In this document: one piece after another, positions 7,290 to 17,515 of the stretch
Numbering within the stretch: position 1 is the stretch's first letter
How the letters are laid out: every line of letters starts with the position of its first letter
Source: Solirubrobacterales bacterium
GTDB taxonomy: Bacteria > Actinomycetota > Thermoleophilia > Solirubrobacterales > Solirubrobacteraceae
Assembly (NCBI GenBank): GCA_003244205.1
Contig: QHBW01000072.1
Coordinates: forward strand, 1-50,575
Reading direction: 5' to 3'
Length of the DNA stretch: 50,575 bases
Made by a program: the position numbers and the translations under genes
The notes under the pieces: generated by a model
The model's input: only the letters and a program-made list of their open reading frames with translations
Told to the model about the DNA's origin: nothing
The model's database searches: none

Positions 7290-8759
7290 ATGCCCGCCAC
7301 GCCAAGCGCCCAGTACAGCCTCACGATTCGGGTCGAGATCGACCACCGTCCCGGGATGCTCGGAAGGGTGGCTTCCGCGATCGGACAGGCGGGTGGAACG
7401 ATCGGGTCAGTGGACCTGATTTCACTCGCTGGCGGCCACACCGTGCGTGACATCACCGTCGACACTGGTGGACTGGACCATGGCCGCGAAGTGGTCGCCG
7501 CGATCGAGGCCACCGACGGTGCAACGGTCATCGACACCACCGACCGCACCTTCCTGCTGCACGTCGGGGGCAAGATCGAGCAGCACAACAAGCATCCTGT
7601 GAAGACCCGCGACGACCTCTCGATGGCCTACACCCCGGGGGTCGCCCGCGTCTGCAAGGCGATCGCCGAGGACCGCGACCGCGCCTTCCAGTACACGATC
7701 AAGCGCAACACCGTCGCGGTCGTGTCCGACGGCAGCGCGGTCCTCGGGCTGGGTGACATCGGCCCGGAGGCGGCAATGCCAGTGATGGAGGGCAAGGCGA
7801 TGCTCTTCAAGGAGTTCGCTGACGTCGACGCGTTCCCAATCTGCCTCGCCTCCAAGGATCCGGATCAGGTCGTGCACGCTGTCTCGCTGATCGCCCCCGG
7901 CTTCGGCGGCATCAACCTCGAGGACATCTCGGCCCCGCGCTGCTTTGAGATCGAGGAGCGCCTCAAGGCCGAGCTCGAGATCCCGGTCTTCCACGACGAC
8001 CAGCACGGCACCGCCGTCGTGGTACTCGCTGCGCTGCTCAATGCCGCCAAGCTGACGGGGCGCAGCCTCGAGGCGACACGTGTGCTCGTGGTCGGACTGG
8101 GGGCAGCCGGCGTGGCGGTAACCAAGATCCTGCTGCACGCCGGCGTGCGCAACATCATCGGGTGCGACTCCCAGGGCGCACTGCACGTCGACCGCGCCGA
8201 CTACCTGGCTGGAACCATGAACGCAATCAAGCGCTGGTACGCAGAGAACACCAATGCCGAGCGACGCGCCGGGGCGCCGGCCGATGTCATCGATGGCGCC
8301 GACCTGCTCATCGGCGTGTCTGGGGCGCGCGCGGTCCCGGCCGCGGCACTGGCCCGCATGGCCCCCGACGCGATCGTGTTCGCGATGGCCAACCCAGTGC
8401 CCGAGGTGGCCCCGGAGGAAGCGGCTGCGCACGCCCGCATCATCGCGACCGGTCGCTCGGACTACCCCAACCAGATCAACAACGTGCTCTGCTTCCCCGG
8501 CATATTCAGGGGTGCGCTGGACGTCCGCGCCTCCCAGATCACCGAGGAGATGAAGATGGGCGCCGCCCACGCGATCGCCGCGATCGTCGCCGACGACGAG
8601 CTACGCGAGGACTACATCATCCCGTCGGTGTTCAATCGTGACGTCGTCACCGCTGTGGCCGACGCGGTCGCCGAGCAGGCGCGGCTCGTCGGCGCAGCTC
8701 AGGCGGGAGACGAGCTTGGCTTTGCGGCCGCCGACGGCGCTCGGCTCCACGGGGACTGA
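7290..8759 (+). CDS. NAD(P)-dependent malic enzyme with N-terminal ACT domain
   Basis: Oxidatively decarboxylates malate to pyruvate and CO2. Residues about 8-85 form an ACT domain (LTIRVEIDHRPGMLGRVASA), a small-molecule regulatory module. The catalytic part follows: YTPGVARV (Tyr 114), MEGKAMLFKE (Lys 169/174), NLEDISAPRCFEIEERL and HDDQHGTA (metal ligands near Glu 211, Asp 212 and Asp 236/237). The dinucleotide site is VLVVGLGAAGVAVTKILL (about 265-282). 489 residues fits the short bacterial class plus ACT. It probably senses an amino acid, but the ligand is not readable. The epimerase gene follows 33 bases downstream and may be cotranscribed. Confidence 0.92.
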   Translation: MPATPSAQYSLTIRVEIDHRPGMLGRVASAIGQAGGTIGSVDLISLAGGHTVRDITVDTGGLDHGREVVAAIEATDGATVIDTTDRTFLLHVGGKIEQHNKHPVKTRDDLSMAYTPGVARVCKAIAEDRDRAFQYTIKRNTVAVVSDGSAVLGLGDIGPEAAMPVMEGKAMLFKEFADVDAFPICLASKDPDQVVHAVSLIAPGFGGINLEDISAPRCFEIEERLKAELEIPVFHDDQHGTAVVVLAALLNAAKLTGRSLEATRVLVVGLGAAGVAVTKILLHAGVRNIIGCDSQGALHVDRADYLAGTMNAIKRWYAENTNAERRAGAPADVIDGADLLIGVSGARAVPAAALARMAPDAIVFAMANPVPEVAPEEAAAHARIIATGRSDYPNQINNVLCFPGIFRGALDVRASQITEEMKMGAAHAIAAIVADDELREDYIIPSVFNRDVVTAVADAVAEQARLVGAAQAGDELGFAAADGARLHGD

Positions 8760-8792
8760 CTTGAGCTTCTCCAGCGGTCGCGCGGGTCGCTA

Positions 8793-9695
8793 GTGCGGGT
8801 CGTCGTCAGCGGAGCCACGGGGCTCATCGGCGCCGGGCTGATCCAGCGGCTGCGCTCGCGTGGCGACGAGGTCCTCGTGCTCTCACGCGATCCAGAGCGG
8901 GCGCAGTCTGTGCTCGACATCGACGCTGCGGCCTGGAATCCCCTCGCCGGCCCGGCGCCCGCGCACGCGCTGTCGGGCGCCGATGCGGTCGTGCACCTTG
9001 CGGGCGCGAACGTGGCCCAACGCTGGAGCGCCGCCGTCAAGCGGGCGATCCGCGAGAGCCGCGAGCGCGGCACCGCCAACCTCGTCGCCGGGCTCGCCGC
9101 CGCGGACCCTCGCCCGCGCGTGCTCGCGTCGGCCTCGGCGATCGGCTACTACGGCCCGCACGGCGAGGAGCCGATCGACGAGTCCGCCACCGCCGGTGAG
9201 GACTTTCTCGCGCAGGTGTGTGTGGCGTGGGAGCGCGAGGCCCTCGCCGCGGGACCGCTCGGGACACGCGTGGCGACGCTGCGCACCGGGGTCGTGCTCA
9301 GCCGCGCCGGCGGCGCGCTGGCGAAGATGCTGCCGCCATTCCGCGCCGGCGTCGGCGGTCCGGTCGCAGGCGGTCACCAGTACGTCCCATGGGTCCACGT
9401 CGATGATGTCGTCGGGCTCTACCTGGCCGCCATCGATGACGAGCGCTTCGCCGGCGCCTTCAACGTCACCGCGCCCGCGCCGGTCACCAATCGGACGTTC
9501 TCGCGCGCGCTGGGGCGCGCGCTGCATCGCCCTGCTGTCATGCCCGTTCCCGCATTCGCGCTGAGGCTCCTCTTCGGGGAAATGGCGCAGATCGTCACCA
9601 GCGGCGCCAACGCGCTGCCGGCGGGCGCGCTGGCGCTCGGCTATCGCTTCGAGCATCCCGAGCTCGAAGCGGCGCTCGCGGCGGCGCTGGACTAG
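8793..9695 (+). CDS. TIGR01777-family NAD-dependent epimerase/dehydratase-like protein
   Basis: Atypical short-chain dehydrogenase of the YfcH/SDR39U1 type, 300 residues. The N-terminus VVSGATGLIGAGLI binds the dinucleotide. VVHLAGANVAQRWSAAVKRAI, RVLASASAIGYYG and VPWVHVDDVVGLYL are family signatures, and the C-terminus has the usual DUF1731-like region (MPVPAFALRLLFGEMAQIV). The substrate is unknown for the whole family. It starts with GTG at 8793. Its TAG stop shares the palindrome CTAG with the stop of the convergent small membrane gene, a four-base tail-to-tail overlap. Confidence 0.85.
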   Translation: MRVVVSGATGLIGAGLIQRLRSRGDEVLVLSRDPERAQSVLDIDAAAWNPLAGPAPAHALSGADAVVHLAGANVAQRWSAAVKRAIRESRERGTANLVAGLAAADPRPRVLASASAIGYYGPHGEEPIDESATAGEDFLAQVCVAWEREALAAGPLGTRVATLRTGVVLSRAGGALAKMLPPFRAGVGGPVAGGHQYVPWVHVDDVVGLYLAAIDDERFAGAFNVTAPAPVTNRTFSRALGRALHRPAVMPVPAFALRLLFGEMAQIVTSGANALPAGALALGYRFEHPELEAALAAALD

Positions 9696-9937
9696 CTCGC
9701 GTCGCGCGAATCGACGCGGCGCCGGCGGCGCCGCAGGCCGATCGGCCCCTGCACGCGCCACTTGGACTGCGGCCGCGGCGGCCAGACGAGCCAGATCGCC
9801 ACGCCGATGACGAACAGCAGCAAGCCGGCGGCGAGCCCGGGCTTCTCCCCGTAGCCCTTGCGCTCGGACAGGTAGGAGCAGATGATCGCCCCGAGCAGCC
9901 AGGCGTAGAGCAGGTAGAGAGCCTCAGCGCCGATCAT
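9692..9937 (-). CDS. Small two-helix membrane protein downstream of livF
   Basis: An 81-residue protein with two membrane helices (about 5-22, YLLYAWLLGAIICSYL, and 34-52, AAGLLLFVIGVAIWLVW), then an Arg-rich tail (GLRRRRRRV). It starts at ATG 9937 inside the livF stop (ATGA overlap), so it is coupled to the transporter operon. I do not recognise a named family. It could be an accessory factor of the ABC transporter or simply a neighbour; position alone supports the link. Confidence 0.65.
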   Translation of the reverse strand: MIGAEALYLLYAWLLGAIICSYLSERKGYGEKPGLAAGLLLFVIGVAIWLVWPPRPQSKWRVQGPIGLRRRRRRVDSRDAS

Positions 9938-10641
9938 GTCCCGAGGTACGCTCGCTGGACGTCGGGGTTGTCGCGTAGAGCTCCGGAGGTGTCGCTCAGC
10001 GCGACCGTGCCGGTCTCGAGCACGTAGGCGCGCGTGGAGACCTCGAGCGCGTAGTTGGCGTTCTGCTCGACGAGCAGGATCGTCGTGCCCTGGCGGTTGA
10101 TTTCCGCCACCGTCTCGTAAATCCGCTCGACGAGAATCGGGGCCAGTCCCATGGAGGGCTCGTCGAGCATCAGCAGACGCGGCTGGGCCATCAGCGCGCG
10201 TCCCATCGCGAGCATCTGCTGCTCTCCGCCCGACATCGTCCCGGCCTTCTGACGCTCGCGCTCCTGCAGCCGTGGGAAGAGCTCGTAGACGCGGTCCAAG
10301 TCCTCCTGCACGTGGGAGTCGCGACGCAGGTAGGCACCGAGCTCGAGGTTCTCGCGCACCGTCATGCGCTGGAAGCAGTGCCTGCCCTCCGGCGACTGCG
10401 AGATCCCCCGGCGCACGACCTCCTGCGCGGGCAGCTGATCGATGCGCTCGCCGTCGAAGCGAATCTCCCCCTCGCGCGGCGGCGTCAACCCGGAGATCGA
10501 GCGCAGGGTCGTCGACTTGCCGGCGCCATTGGCGCCGATCAGCGTCACCACCTCGCCTTCGTTGACCTCGACGGAGATGCCCTTCAGCGCCTCGATGTTG
10601 CCGTAGAAGGTGTGGATGTCCTCGACCTCCAGCAGGCCCAT
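9934..10641 (-). CDS. livF: Branched-chain amino-acid ABC transporter ATPase LivF
   Basis: Cytoplasmic ATPase of the Liv-type importer, 235 residues. Walker A is GANGAGKST, the ABC signature MSGGEQQMLAMGRAL, Walker B RLLMLDEPSMGLAP, and the H-loop position reads LLVEQNANYAL, as is typical of LivF (Gln in place of His). The start is ATG 10641, one base after the livG stop; longer upstream reading adds only an arginine-rich shadow of livG. Last transporter gene in the operon. Confidence 0.94.
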   Translation of the reverse strand: MGLLEVEDIHTFYGNIEALKGISVEVNEGEVVTLIGANGAGKSTTLRSISGLTPPREGEIRFDGERIDQLPAQEVVRRGISQSPEGRHCFQRMTVRENLELGAYLRRDSHVQEDLDRVYELFPRLQERERQKAGTMSGGEQQMLAMGRALMAQPRLLMLDEPSMGLAPILVERIYETVAEINRQGTTILLVEQNANYALEVSTRAYVLETGTVALSDTSGALRDNPDVQRAYLGT

Positions 10642-10642
10642 G

Positions 10643-11508
10643 TCAGCCGCCCTCGGCGGTCGTCTCGCCCGTTTCGTCCGCGCTTTCGCTCTCGCGTTTG
10701 CCCAGGTAGGCCTCGACAACGCGCGGGTCGTTGCGCACCGTCGCGGGCTCACCCTCGGCGATCTTCGTACCGTGGTCGAGCACGGTGACGCGCTCGGAGA
10801 CGTCCATTACGACCTTCATGTCGTGCTCGATCAGCAGGATCGTGACGTCGCGCTCGTCGCGCAACTGGCGCATGAACGCCGTCAGGCGGGCCGACTCGTT
10901 CGGGTTCATCCCGGCCGTGGGCTCGTCGAGCAGCAGCAGCTTGGGATCGGACGCGAGCGCGCGCGCAATCTCGACCCTACGCTGGTCACCATAGGAGAGA
11001 TTGACCGCGAGCTGCTCGTGGACGGAGCTGTCGAGCCCGACGTAGTCGAGCATCTCGCGCGCCTTGTCGCGCGTTTCGCGCTCCTCACGGCGAACCCAGG
11101 GCGGGCGCAGGATCGAGCCGAAGAGCCCCGCCTTCATCCGCGCGTGCTGCCCGACCTGCACGTTCTCCAGCGCGCTCATCGAGGCAAACAGGCGAATGTT
11201 TTGAAACGTGCGCGCGATCCCAAGCGCGGTGATCCGGTCGGGGCGCCGGCCGGTGATGTCGCGGCCATCGAAGGCGATACGGCCCGCGGTGGGCGCGTAG
11301 AGCCCCGTGAGCATGTTGAAGAAGGTGGTCTTACCCGCTCCGTTGGGGCCGATGATCGAGACGATCGAGCGCGCTGGGATCTGGAAGGAGACGTCCTCGA
11401 CGGCGACGAGCCCGCCGAATGCCTTGGTCACCGCGATGGCCCTCAGCAGGCCACCATCGTCGGGCGCCGGCGCCGTCGCGGGAGGGGCCGGAGTGGCGGG
11501 CGACACGC

Positions 11509-11512
<4 letters not shown>
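10643..11512 (-). CDS. livG: Branched-chain amino-acid ABC transporter ATPase LivG
   Basis: Partner ATPase of LivF, 289 residues. Walker A GPNGAGKTT, the LivG-specific RTFQNIRLF, signature LSYGDQRRVEIARAL, Walker B LLLLDEPTAGMNP and LLIEHDMKVVM are all present, as is the C-terminal VVEAYLG of this family. A Pro/Ala-rich stretch of about 20 residues precedes the domain and an acidic tail follows it; both look dispensable. It starts four bases inside livM's end. Confidence 0.95.
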
Positions 11513-12680
<1,168 letters not shown>

Positions 12681-12681
<1 letters not shown>

Positions 12682-13748
12682 CAGCCGGCCTCGCGCGTTT
12701 GCTCGCCGAACAGCCCTTGGGGCTTGAAGACCATCACCAGGATCAGATAGCCGAAGACGATCGCCTCGGTCCACTGGCTGCCGAAGCGGTTGTCGGAGAT
12801 CTGCTGCACGCAGCCGATGATGAGACCACCCGCCACTGCGCCGCGTAGGTTGCCGATCCCGCCCATCACGGCGGCCGTGAAGGCGAAGAGGCCGGCGCGG
12901 AACCCCTGAAAGAACCAGATGTTGGTCTGATAGAGGGCGTAGATCAGCCCGCCGGCTCCCGCCATCATCCCGCCGAGCGCGAAGGCGGCCGAGATCGTGG
13001 TATCGACGTTGATCCCCATCAGCCGCGCGGCCTCGGGATCCTGCGCCGTCGCGCGCATCGCCTTCCCCAGCCGGCTGCGAGCGATGAAGGTCGTTAGCAG
13101 GATCACCAGCGGTGCTGTGACAGCAAGGGCGAGCAGGTCCGAGCGGTTCACGACGACGCCCGAGATGCTGAACACCTTCTGCTGGGCATGGATCAGGTCG
13201 GAGACGTTGTGCTGTGCCGGGCCCAGCCACAGCTCGCCGACGTTCTGGAGGATGAAGGAGAAGCCCACCGCGGTGATCAGCGGCGCGAGCTTGGGTGCGT
13301 TTCGCAGCGGCCGGTAGGCGACCCGCTCGATCATCACGTTGAGCGCCCCACAGGCGATCATCGACACCACCAGCGTGACCAGCAGCCCACCGACCAGGCC
13401 CAGCACGCTCGTCGCCACAGTAAGGCCCAGCGTCGTCCAGAAGGCGAACGAGGCGAACGACCCGATCATGAAGACGTCGCCGTGGGCGAAGTTGATCAGC
13501 TCGATGATCCCGTAGACGAGCGTGTAGCCGAGCGCCACCAGCGCCCAGATGGCCCCGTTGGAGAGCCCGTTGACGAGGTTCTGCCCAAGACGCGTGAGGT
13601 TGTGGGCGTGCTGGAGGTCGTTGATCCCGTAGACGAGGGGGAGCGCGAGCAGCGCGACGTAGAGCCCGTAGCTGCTCAGCAGCCCACGCACCCACGCCAA
13701 GGCGGAGGCCCTGCGAACCCGTCCTGCGGCGAAGCTGGCGGCTTCCAT
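12681..13748 (-). CDS. livH: Branched-chain amino-acid ABC transporter permease LivH
   Basis: Second permease, 355 residues, about eight to nine membrane helices. ALGYTLVYGIIELINFAHGD and the coupling-loop motif GKAMRATAQDPEAARLMGIN are LivH hallmarks; GGIGNLRGAVAGGLIIG follows. It has an N-terminal basic extension before the first helix. The gene is separated from livK by a gap holding a stable hairpin that may trim expression of the membrane genes relative to the binding protein. Confidence 0.94.
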
Positions 13749-13770
13749 TCCCGATCAGCAGTGACAGACG

Positions 13771-13816
13771 GCGGGGAGCGCGCGAATGGCCAGCTGGGCC
13801 AGCGCACGCTCCCCGC
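13771..13816 (-). terminator. livK-livH intergenic hairpin
   Basis: A perfect 10-base inverted repeat (13771-13780 with 13807-13816) encloses an inner TGGCC/GGCCA stem. There is no clear U-tract, so partial termination or 3'-end protection of livK mRNA is more likely than full termination. Such hairpins commonly let the binding protein be made in excess. Confidence 0.6.
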
Positions 13817-13846
13817 GCATCATGCGATCACCTGTCCTTGGGGCGT

Positions 13847-15100
13847 CTAGGCGCCCGGCTTTACCTTGATCGACTTCGAGAACACGAGCTTGCCGCCCAC
13901 GACCTTGTAGACGCCATAGGTCGTCAGCGTCGTGTCACCGTTGGCATCGATCGAGTACGTGCCGAGCACGCTGCTGCGATTCTTCGTCTGGAAGAACGCA
14001 TCGATCACCGACTGGCGCGACGAGGATCCGGAACGCTTGATCGCGTCGAGCACCACGCTCATCGCCTCGTAGCCATAGATCGCATACGGATCCGGGCTGG
14101 CGACGTTGTAGGTGGCGGAGAACTGCTTGAAGAACGCTCGCCCGGCGGCCGGGTAGGCCTTCGGATCGAGCGTTGCCACCGTCAGCTGCGTCCTGCCCTG
14201 TAGGCCCGCCGGCTCATTGGTGGTGAAGGCCGCCTCGGCCACACCATCGGGGCCGTACAGCTTGGCCGACGGGTCGGCCGCTGCGATGTCCTTGTACACC
14301 TGCACGCCGTTGTTCGCCGTGATGCCGGAGAACAGGAAGCAGGGCGAGTGGATCTGCGACGCCTGCGAGCGATAGTTCGGCGCCTTGGGATCGATGCCCT
14401 GGTTGCCGTCCACCTTCAGACCAGCGGTCTTCGCCGCGAGCGCCACATTGGTCGCCAGGCCCTGACCGTAGACCTCGCGGTCGTTGAGGACATAGACCGA
14501 CTTGCAACCATCGGACTTCATCAGGGCGACCAGCGCCGCTGCCTGAATCGTGTCCTTGGGCACGATACGGCCGTAGTTGCGCTTCCTGGTCGGGTAGTAC
14601 TTGGCCGGCTCGCCCGGCGTTGCTCCGGGCACGTTGGCCGTCAGACCGACAGCGGTGTTGGATGGCGAGACCTGCAGCAGCGGAACCCGATTGAGAATCG
14701 GGATCGAAACCGCCGAGGCGCCGGAGTTGAACTCGCCGATGTAGGCGATCGAGTTGGAATCCGATGCCGCCTGCTGGGCGTCCTTCGCCACCTGAGCGGG
14801 GTCCCACTTGCCAGCTGCGGCGGTGGAATCGTCCAGCGAGGTGTAGGTGACGTTGAGGCCATTGACCTTTCCGCCGGCCTGCTGTAGAGCCAGCTTGGCC
14901 CCATTGACGACAGCCTCGCTCTGACCACGCGAGGTGCCCTGGAGGGGCAGGCTCGAATAGATCGTGAGGCTCTTGCCGCCTCCACTGCTCGAGCCGGAGC
15001 TGGAGCTGGAGCTGGAGCTGCTCGAGCTGGACCCGCAGGCCGCGATACCGATCGCGGCTACGAGCGTGCAGCCCGTTCCCATCATGCGACGTACGTTCAC
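13847..15100 (-). CDS. livK: Branched-chain-type amino-acid binding lipoprotein LivK
   Basis: Extracytoplasmic solute-binding protein of the Liv family (type I periplasmic fold), 417 residues. The signal peptide ends in the lipobox IAAC, so the mature protein starts at Cys 22 and is membrane-tethered. A run of twelve Ser and a Ser/Gly linker follow, then the binding domain (SLTIYSSLPLQG, IAYIGEFNSGASAVSIP, YAIYGYEAMSVVLDAI). GTG 15100 is chosen for the strong Shine-Dalgarno AGAGGGGG five bases upstream. The gene has its own -35/-10 promoter and leads livKHMGF. The ligand could be any amino acid or amide of this broad family. Confidence 0.92.
   Translation of the reverse strand: MNVRRMMGTGCTLVAAIGIAACGSSSSSSSSSSSSGSSSGGGKSLTIYSSLPLQGTSRGQSEAVVNGAKLALQQAGGKVNGLNVTYTSLDDSTAAAGKWDPAQVAKDAQQAASDSNSIAYIGEFNSGASAVSIPILNRVPLLQVSPSNTAVGLTANVPGATPGEPAKYYPTRKRNYGRIVPKDTIQAAALVALMKSDGCKSVYVLNDREVYGQGLATNVALAAKTAGLKVDGNQGIDPKAPNYRSQASQIHSPCFLFSGITANNGVQVYKDIAAADPSAKLYGPDGVAEAAFTTNEPAGLQGRTQLTVATLDPKAYPAAGRAFFKQFSATYNVASPDPYAIYGYEAMSVVLDAIKRSGSSSRQSVIDAFFQTKNRSSVLGTYSIDANGDTTLTTYGVYKVVGGKLVFSKSIKVKPGA
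14996..15019. repeat. Hexamer microsatellite (ggagct)x4 in the livK serine linker
   Basis: Four tandem copies of a six-base unit encode alternating Ser codons of the linker. The unit keeps frame, so slippage would only change linker length. Confidence 0.8.
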
Positions 15101-15142
15101 GAGTTCCCCCTCTTCTACGCACGCGTTACCAGAAGCGGGCGG

Positions 15143-15171
15143 ATGGTAGTCCTATGGAGGCCCCGCTGCAA
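15143..15171 (-). promoter_or_regulatory. livK promoter, -35 TTGCAG / 17 bases / -10 TACCAT
   Basis: On the minus strand the -35 (15171-15166) and -10 (15148-15143) are exactly 17 bases apart, the best sigma-70-type promoter in the window. It gives a leader of about 36 bases that includes the livK Shine-Dalgarno. Confidence 0.6.
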
Positions 15172-15194
15172 TGCCCATGGAGTTGAGACATCTC

Positions 15195-16421
15195 TCAGGG
15201 TCCGGAGATGCGGCGCTGGACACGCGCCGAGGACGATATGAGCGGCGGACGCCCAGCGACGCTGACCCCAGCACGCACGCGCAACGCAGCGAACTGCGTG
15301 GCGGAGACATCGCCGGTGGGGCTGAGCGCATAGTCGCCCAGGACGGTCCCCCGTTGCCGACTCCCGAGCACCGCGCCCACCACGGCGGCGCGGCCGTTGC
15401 CGAGCGGGCCGGCCTCGGCGATCGCCTTCAGCACGAGCCGCATGGCCTCGTAGCCGTAGCGGGCGTAGGGATCCGGGTCGCGCCCGAAGCGCCGGCGAAA
15501 CGCGGCGGCGAAGCTCTGACCCGCCGCCGGCCAGAGCGCGATCGGCAGCGCCGCGGAGACGATGAAGGTGCGCGCCGCGGCGAGCGGGTCCAACGAGGCC
15601 GCGAAGCCGGGGTCGTCCACGCCGCTCGTGCCGAACAACTTGAGCGCCGGATCGCTCGCCGCGAGCTGGTTGAAGAGCAGTGGGGCACCGCTGCTCGTCG
15701 CACCGGCGAAGCAGATCGCGTCGACCCCCGAGCGCGAGACGTCAGCGGCGAGCGAGCTGAAGTCCGTGGTGCGGGGGTCCAAGGCGCGCAGATCGACCAC
15801 GGTGATGGCGCGACTCCCAGCCCGGCGGACGATTCGCAGGGCGAGGCTCTGACCCTCGCTGCCCTGGTCATCGAGCACGAGCACCCGGCGCACCCGCTCG
15901 GCGCGCATGTAGCGGATCATGGCCGCAGCCTGCGCATCATCGGATGCCACCAGTCGGCCGAACGTTCGCTGACCCGTGGGGTAGTAGCGCTGCGGCTCGC
16001 CGGGGCTGCCACCGTCGCGAGTCAGGCCCGTGAAGGAGTCGGCGGGACTGAGCTGCAGAATCCCGGCCTGGTTGGTGATCGGGACCGAGATCGCCGAAGC
16101 GCCGCCGGCGAGCTCGCCCAGGTAGGCGATCGTGGTGGGATCGTCGGCGGCGCGACGAGCGTTGAGCTCGGCGAGGCCCGGGTCCCAGGTGCCCGACTGC
16201 GCCGTCGCATCGTTGAGCGTGACCAGCACGACGCGAAACTGCCCCGCCCGTCCACCCGTCTGCTCGAGCGCGAGTCGCTCGGCCACGGCGACATCCTGAG
16301 CACGGGAGCCGTCCTGCGCACTGAGTGGCAGGCTCGTGTAGATCGTCAGCGCCGGCGCGGGGATCGCCACGACCTTGCGCGCGCCGCTGCCACCGGACGC
16401 AATCAGCGCGAGCACGAGCAC
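15195..16421 (-). CDS. Second Liv-type binding-protein paralogue, start unclear
   Basis: A 408-residue protein clearly related to LivK next door: LTIYTSLPLSAQDG, SGTWDPGLAELNARRAADDP, IAYLGELAGGASAISVPI and YARYGYEAMRLVLKAI align with it along the whole length. It has no lipobox Cys. GTG 16421 is the first canonical start, but it cuts into the hydrophobic segment. The frame is open upstream to a TAG at 16499-16497, and those unassigned codons read S-R-R-N-I-L-R then an alanine/leucine/valine-rich helix, a convincing membrane anchor. A non-canonical ATT start or another start event is likely. It may be a spare binding protein or a ligand-sensing domain; it has no permease genes of its own. Confidence 0.75.
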   Translation of the reverse strand: MLVLALIASGGSGARKVVAIPAPALTIYTSLPLSAQDGSRAQDVAVAERLALEQTGGRAGQFRVVLVTLNDATAQSGTWDPGLAELNARRAADDPTTIAYLGELAGGASAISVPITNQAGILQLSPADSFTGLTRDGGSPGEPQRYYPTGQRTFGRLVASDDAQAAAMIRYMRAERVRRVLVLDDQGSEGQSLALRIVRRAGSRAITVVDLRALDPRTTDFSSLAADVSRSGVDAICFAGATSSGAPLLFNQLAASDPALKLFGTSGVDDPGFAASLDPLAAARTFIVSAALPIALWPAAGQSFAAAFRRRFGRDPDPYARYGYEAMRLVLKAIAEAGPLGNGRAAVVGAVLGSRQRGTVLGDYALSPTGDVSATQFAALRVRAGVSVAGRPPLISSSARVQRRISGP

Positions 16422-16496
16422 GATCGCCGCGGCAAGAGCGATGCCGCCCGCCCGGAGAATGTTGCGTCGGCTGAGAACCGCTCGGGGGGCCCGGGA

Positions 16497-16658
16497 CTAC
16501 TCGCGGTTGCCGGGCAGGTGGGGGCGGATGAGCCGCGCCGTGTAGGCGCCCAGCGCCAGCAGCACCGGGATGAAGAATCCGTCGATCGACTTGAGGCCGA
16601 GCGCCCAGGTCACGATCCAGATGACCAGCCCTACCATGATGGTGACGAGCAGCGACAC
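16497..16658 (-). CDS. 53-residue membrane protein between trpA and the livK paralogue
   Basis: A short open frame starting at GTG 16658, twelve bases after the trpA stop, and ending at TAG 16497. The product begins VSLLVTIMVGLVIWIVTWAL, continues GLKSIDGFFIPVLLALGAYT and ends RLIRPHLPGNRE: two membrane helices with a basic C-terminus. It lies in the same frame as the following binding-protein gene, separated from it only by the TAG. No family is recognised. The dense hydrophobic pattern and tight fit behind trpA support a real gene. Confidence 0.6.
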   Translation of the reverse strand: MSLLVTIMVGLVIWIVTWALGLKSIDGFFIPVLLALGAYTARLIRPHLPGNRE

Positions 16659-16669
16659 GGCCGCGCAGC

Positions 16670-17515
16670 CTACCGGGGCACGACCGGCGTGGCTGCGCCA
16701 GCCACGTCAAGGGCAGCGCGCAGCTCGCGCACGAGGGCGCGCACGACGGCGGCCTCGCTGGCACCCTGCGCTTGCGCGTCGGTCGCCGCGCGCACCAGCC
16801 GACTGCCCACGATGACGCCGTCCGCTCCCGCCCGGGCCGCATCGGCGGCGGCCGCAGGGGAACCGATACCGAAGCCAACGGCTACGGGCACGGCAGTGCT
16901 GGATCGCGCCCGGGCGATGACCTCAACGAGCGCATCCGCGGGCCGCTCGCGCTCCCCTGTCGTGCCGGTGACAGAGACGGTGTAGAGGAACCCGCGGGCG
17001 TGGGCGCCGATCTCAGCCAGCCGCTCGGCAGGCGTCGTCGGTGCGACCAGCGGCACGAGCGCCAGCCCACGCGCGTCACAGGCGCCGCGCAGCTCGCCTG
17101 CCTCCTCGTGCGGGAGGTCGGGGACGATCAGGCCGCAGGCCCCAGCCTCCGCGAGGGCGCCAGCGGCCGCGCCTACGCCGCGCACGAACAGCGAGTTCGC
17201 GTAGGCCATCACGATCACCGGGATCCGCGGCGCCAGCGCGGCGGCGATCTCCAGCACACCGGCGAAGGTGGCCCCGGCGCGCAGCGCCGCGGTTCCTGCG
17301 GCATGGATCACCGGACCGTCGGCGAGCGGATCGGAGAAGGGCAACCCCAGCTCGATCACGTCGGCGCCCCCTTCGATGCAGGCAGCGCCGATCTCCTGAG
17401 AGCGGGCGAGGTCGGGGAAGCCGCCCATCAGGTAGGGCATCAACGCAGCGCGCGACTCCCTGGCCGAGCTTTCGAAGGCCTCGGCGATGCGCTCGATCCC
17501 ATTCGCCTCGCTCAC
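16670..17515 (-). CDS. trpA: Tryptophan synthase alpha chain
   Basis: Cleaves indole-3-glycerol phosphate to indole and glyceraldehyde 3-phosphate, feeding TrpB through the complex tunnel. 281 residues, TIM barrel. [12 protein letters not shown] is the N-terminal signature, and [19 protein letters not shown] carries the catalytic Glu and Asp. The phosphate-binding GFGIGSP and [10 protein letters not shown] follow. GTG 17515 overlaps the trpB stop (GTGA), giving the usual tight trpB-trpA coupling. Confidence 0.96.
   Translation of the reverse strand: MSEANGIERIAEAFESSARESRAALMPYLMGGFPDLARSQEIGAACIEGGADVIELGLPFSDPLADGPVIHAAGTAALRAGATFAGVLEIAAALAPRIPVIVMAYANSLFVRGVGAAAGALAEAGACGLIVPDLPHEEAGELRGACDARGLALVPLVAPTTPAERLAEIGAHARGFLYTVSVTGTTGERERPADALVEVIARARSSTAVPVAVGFGIGSPAAAADAARAGADGVIVGSRLVRAATDAQAQGASEAAVVRALVRELRAALDVAGAATPVVPR

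Noticed and set aside
14996..15019. Phase-variable microsatellite in livK
   Set aside because: The unit is six bases, so copy changes never shift frame; it is only a serine linker.
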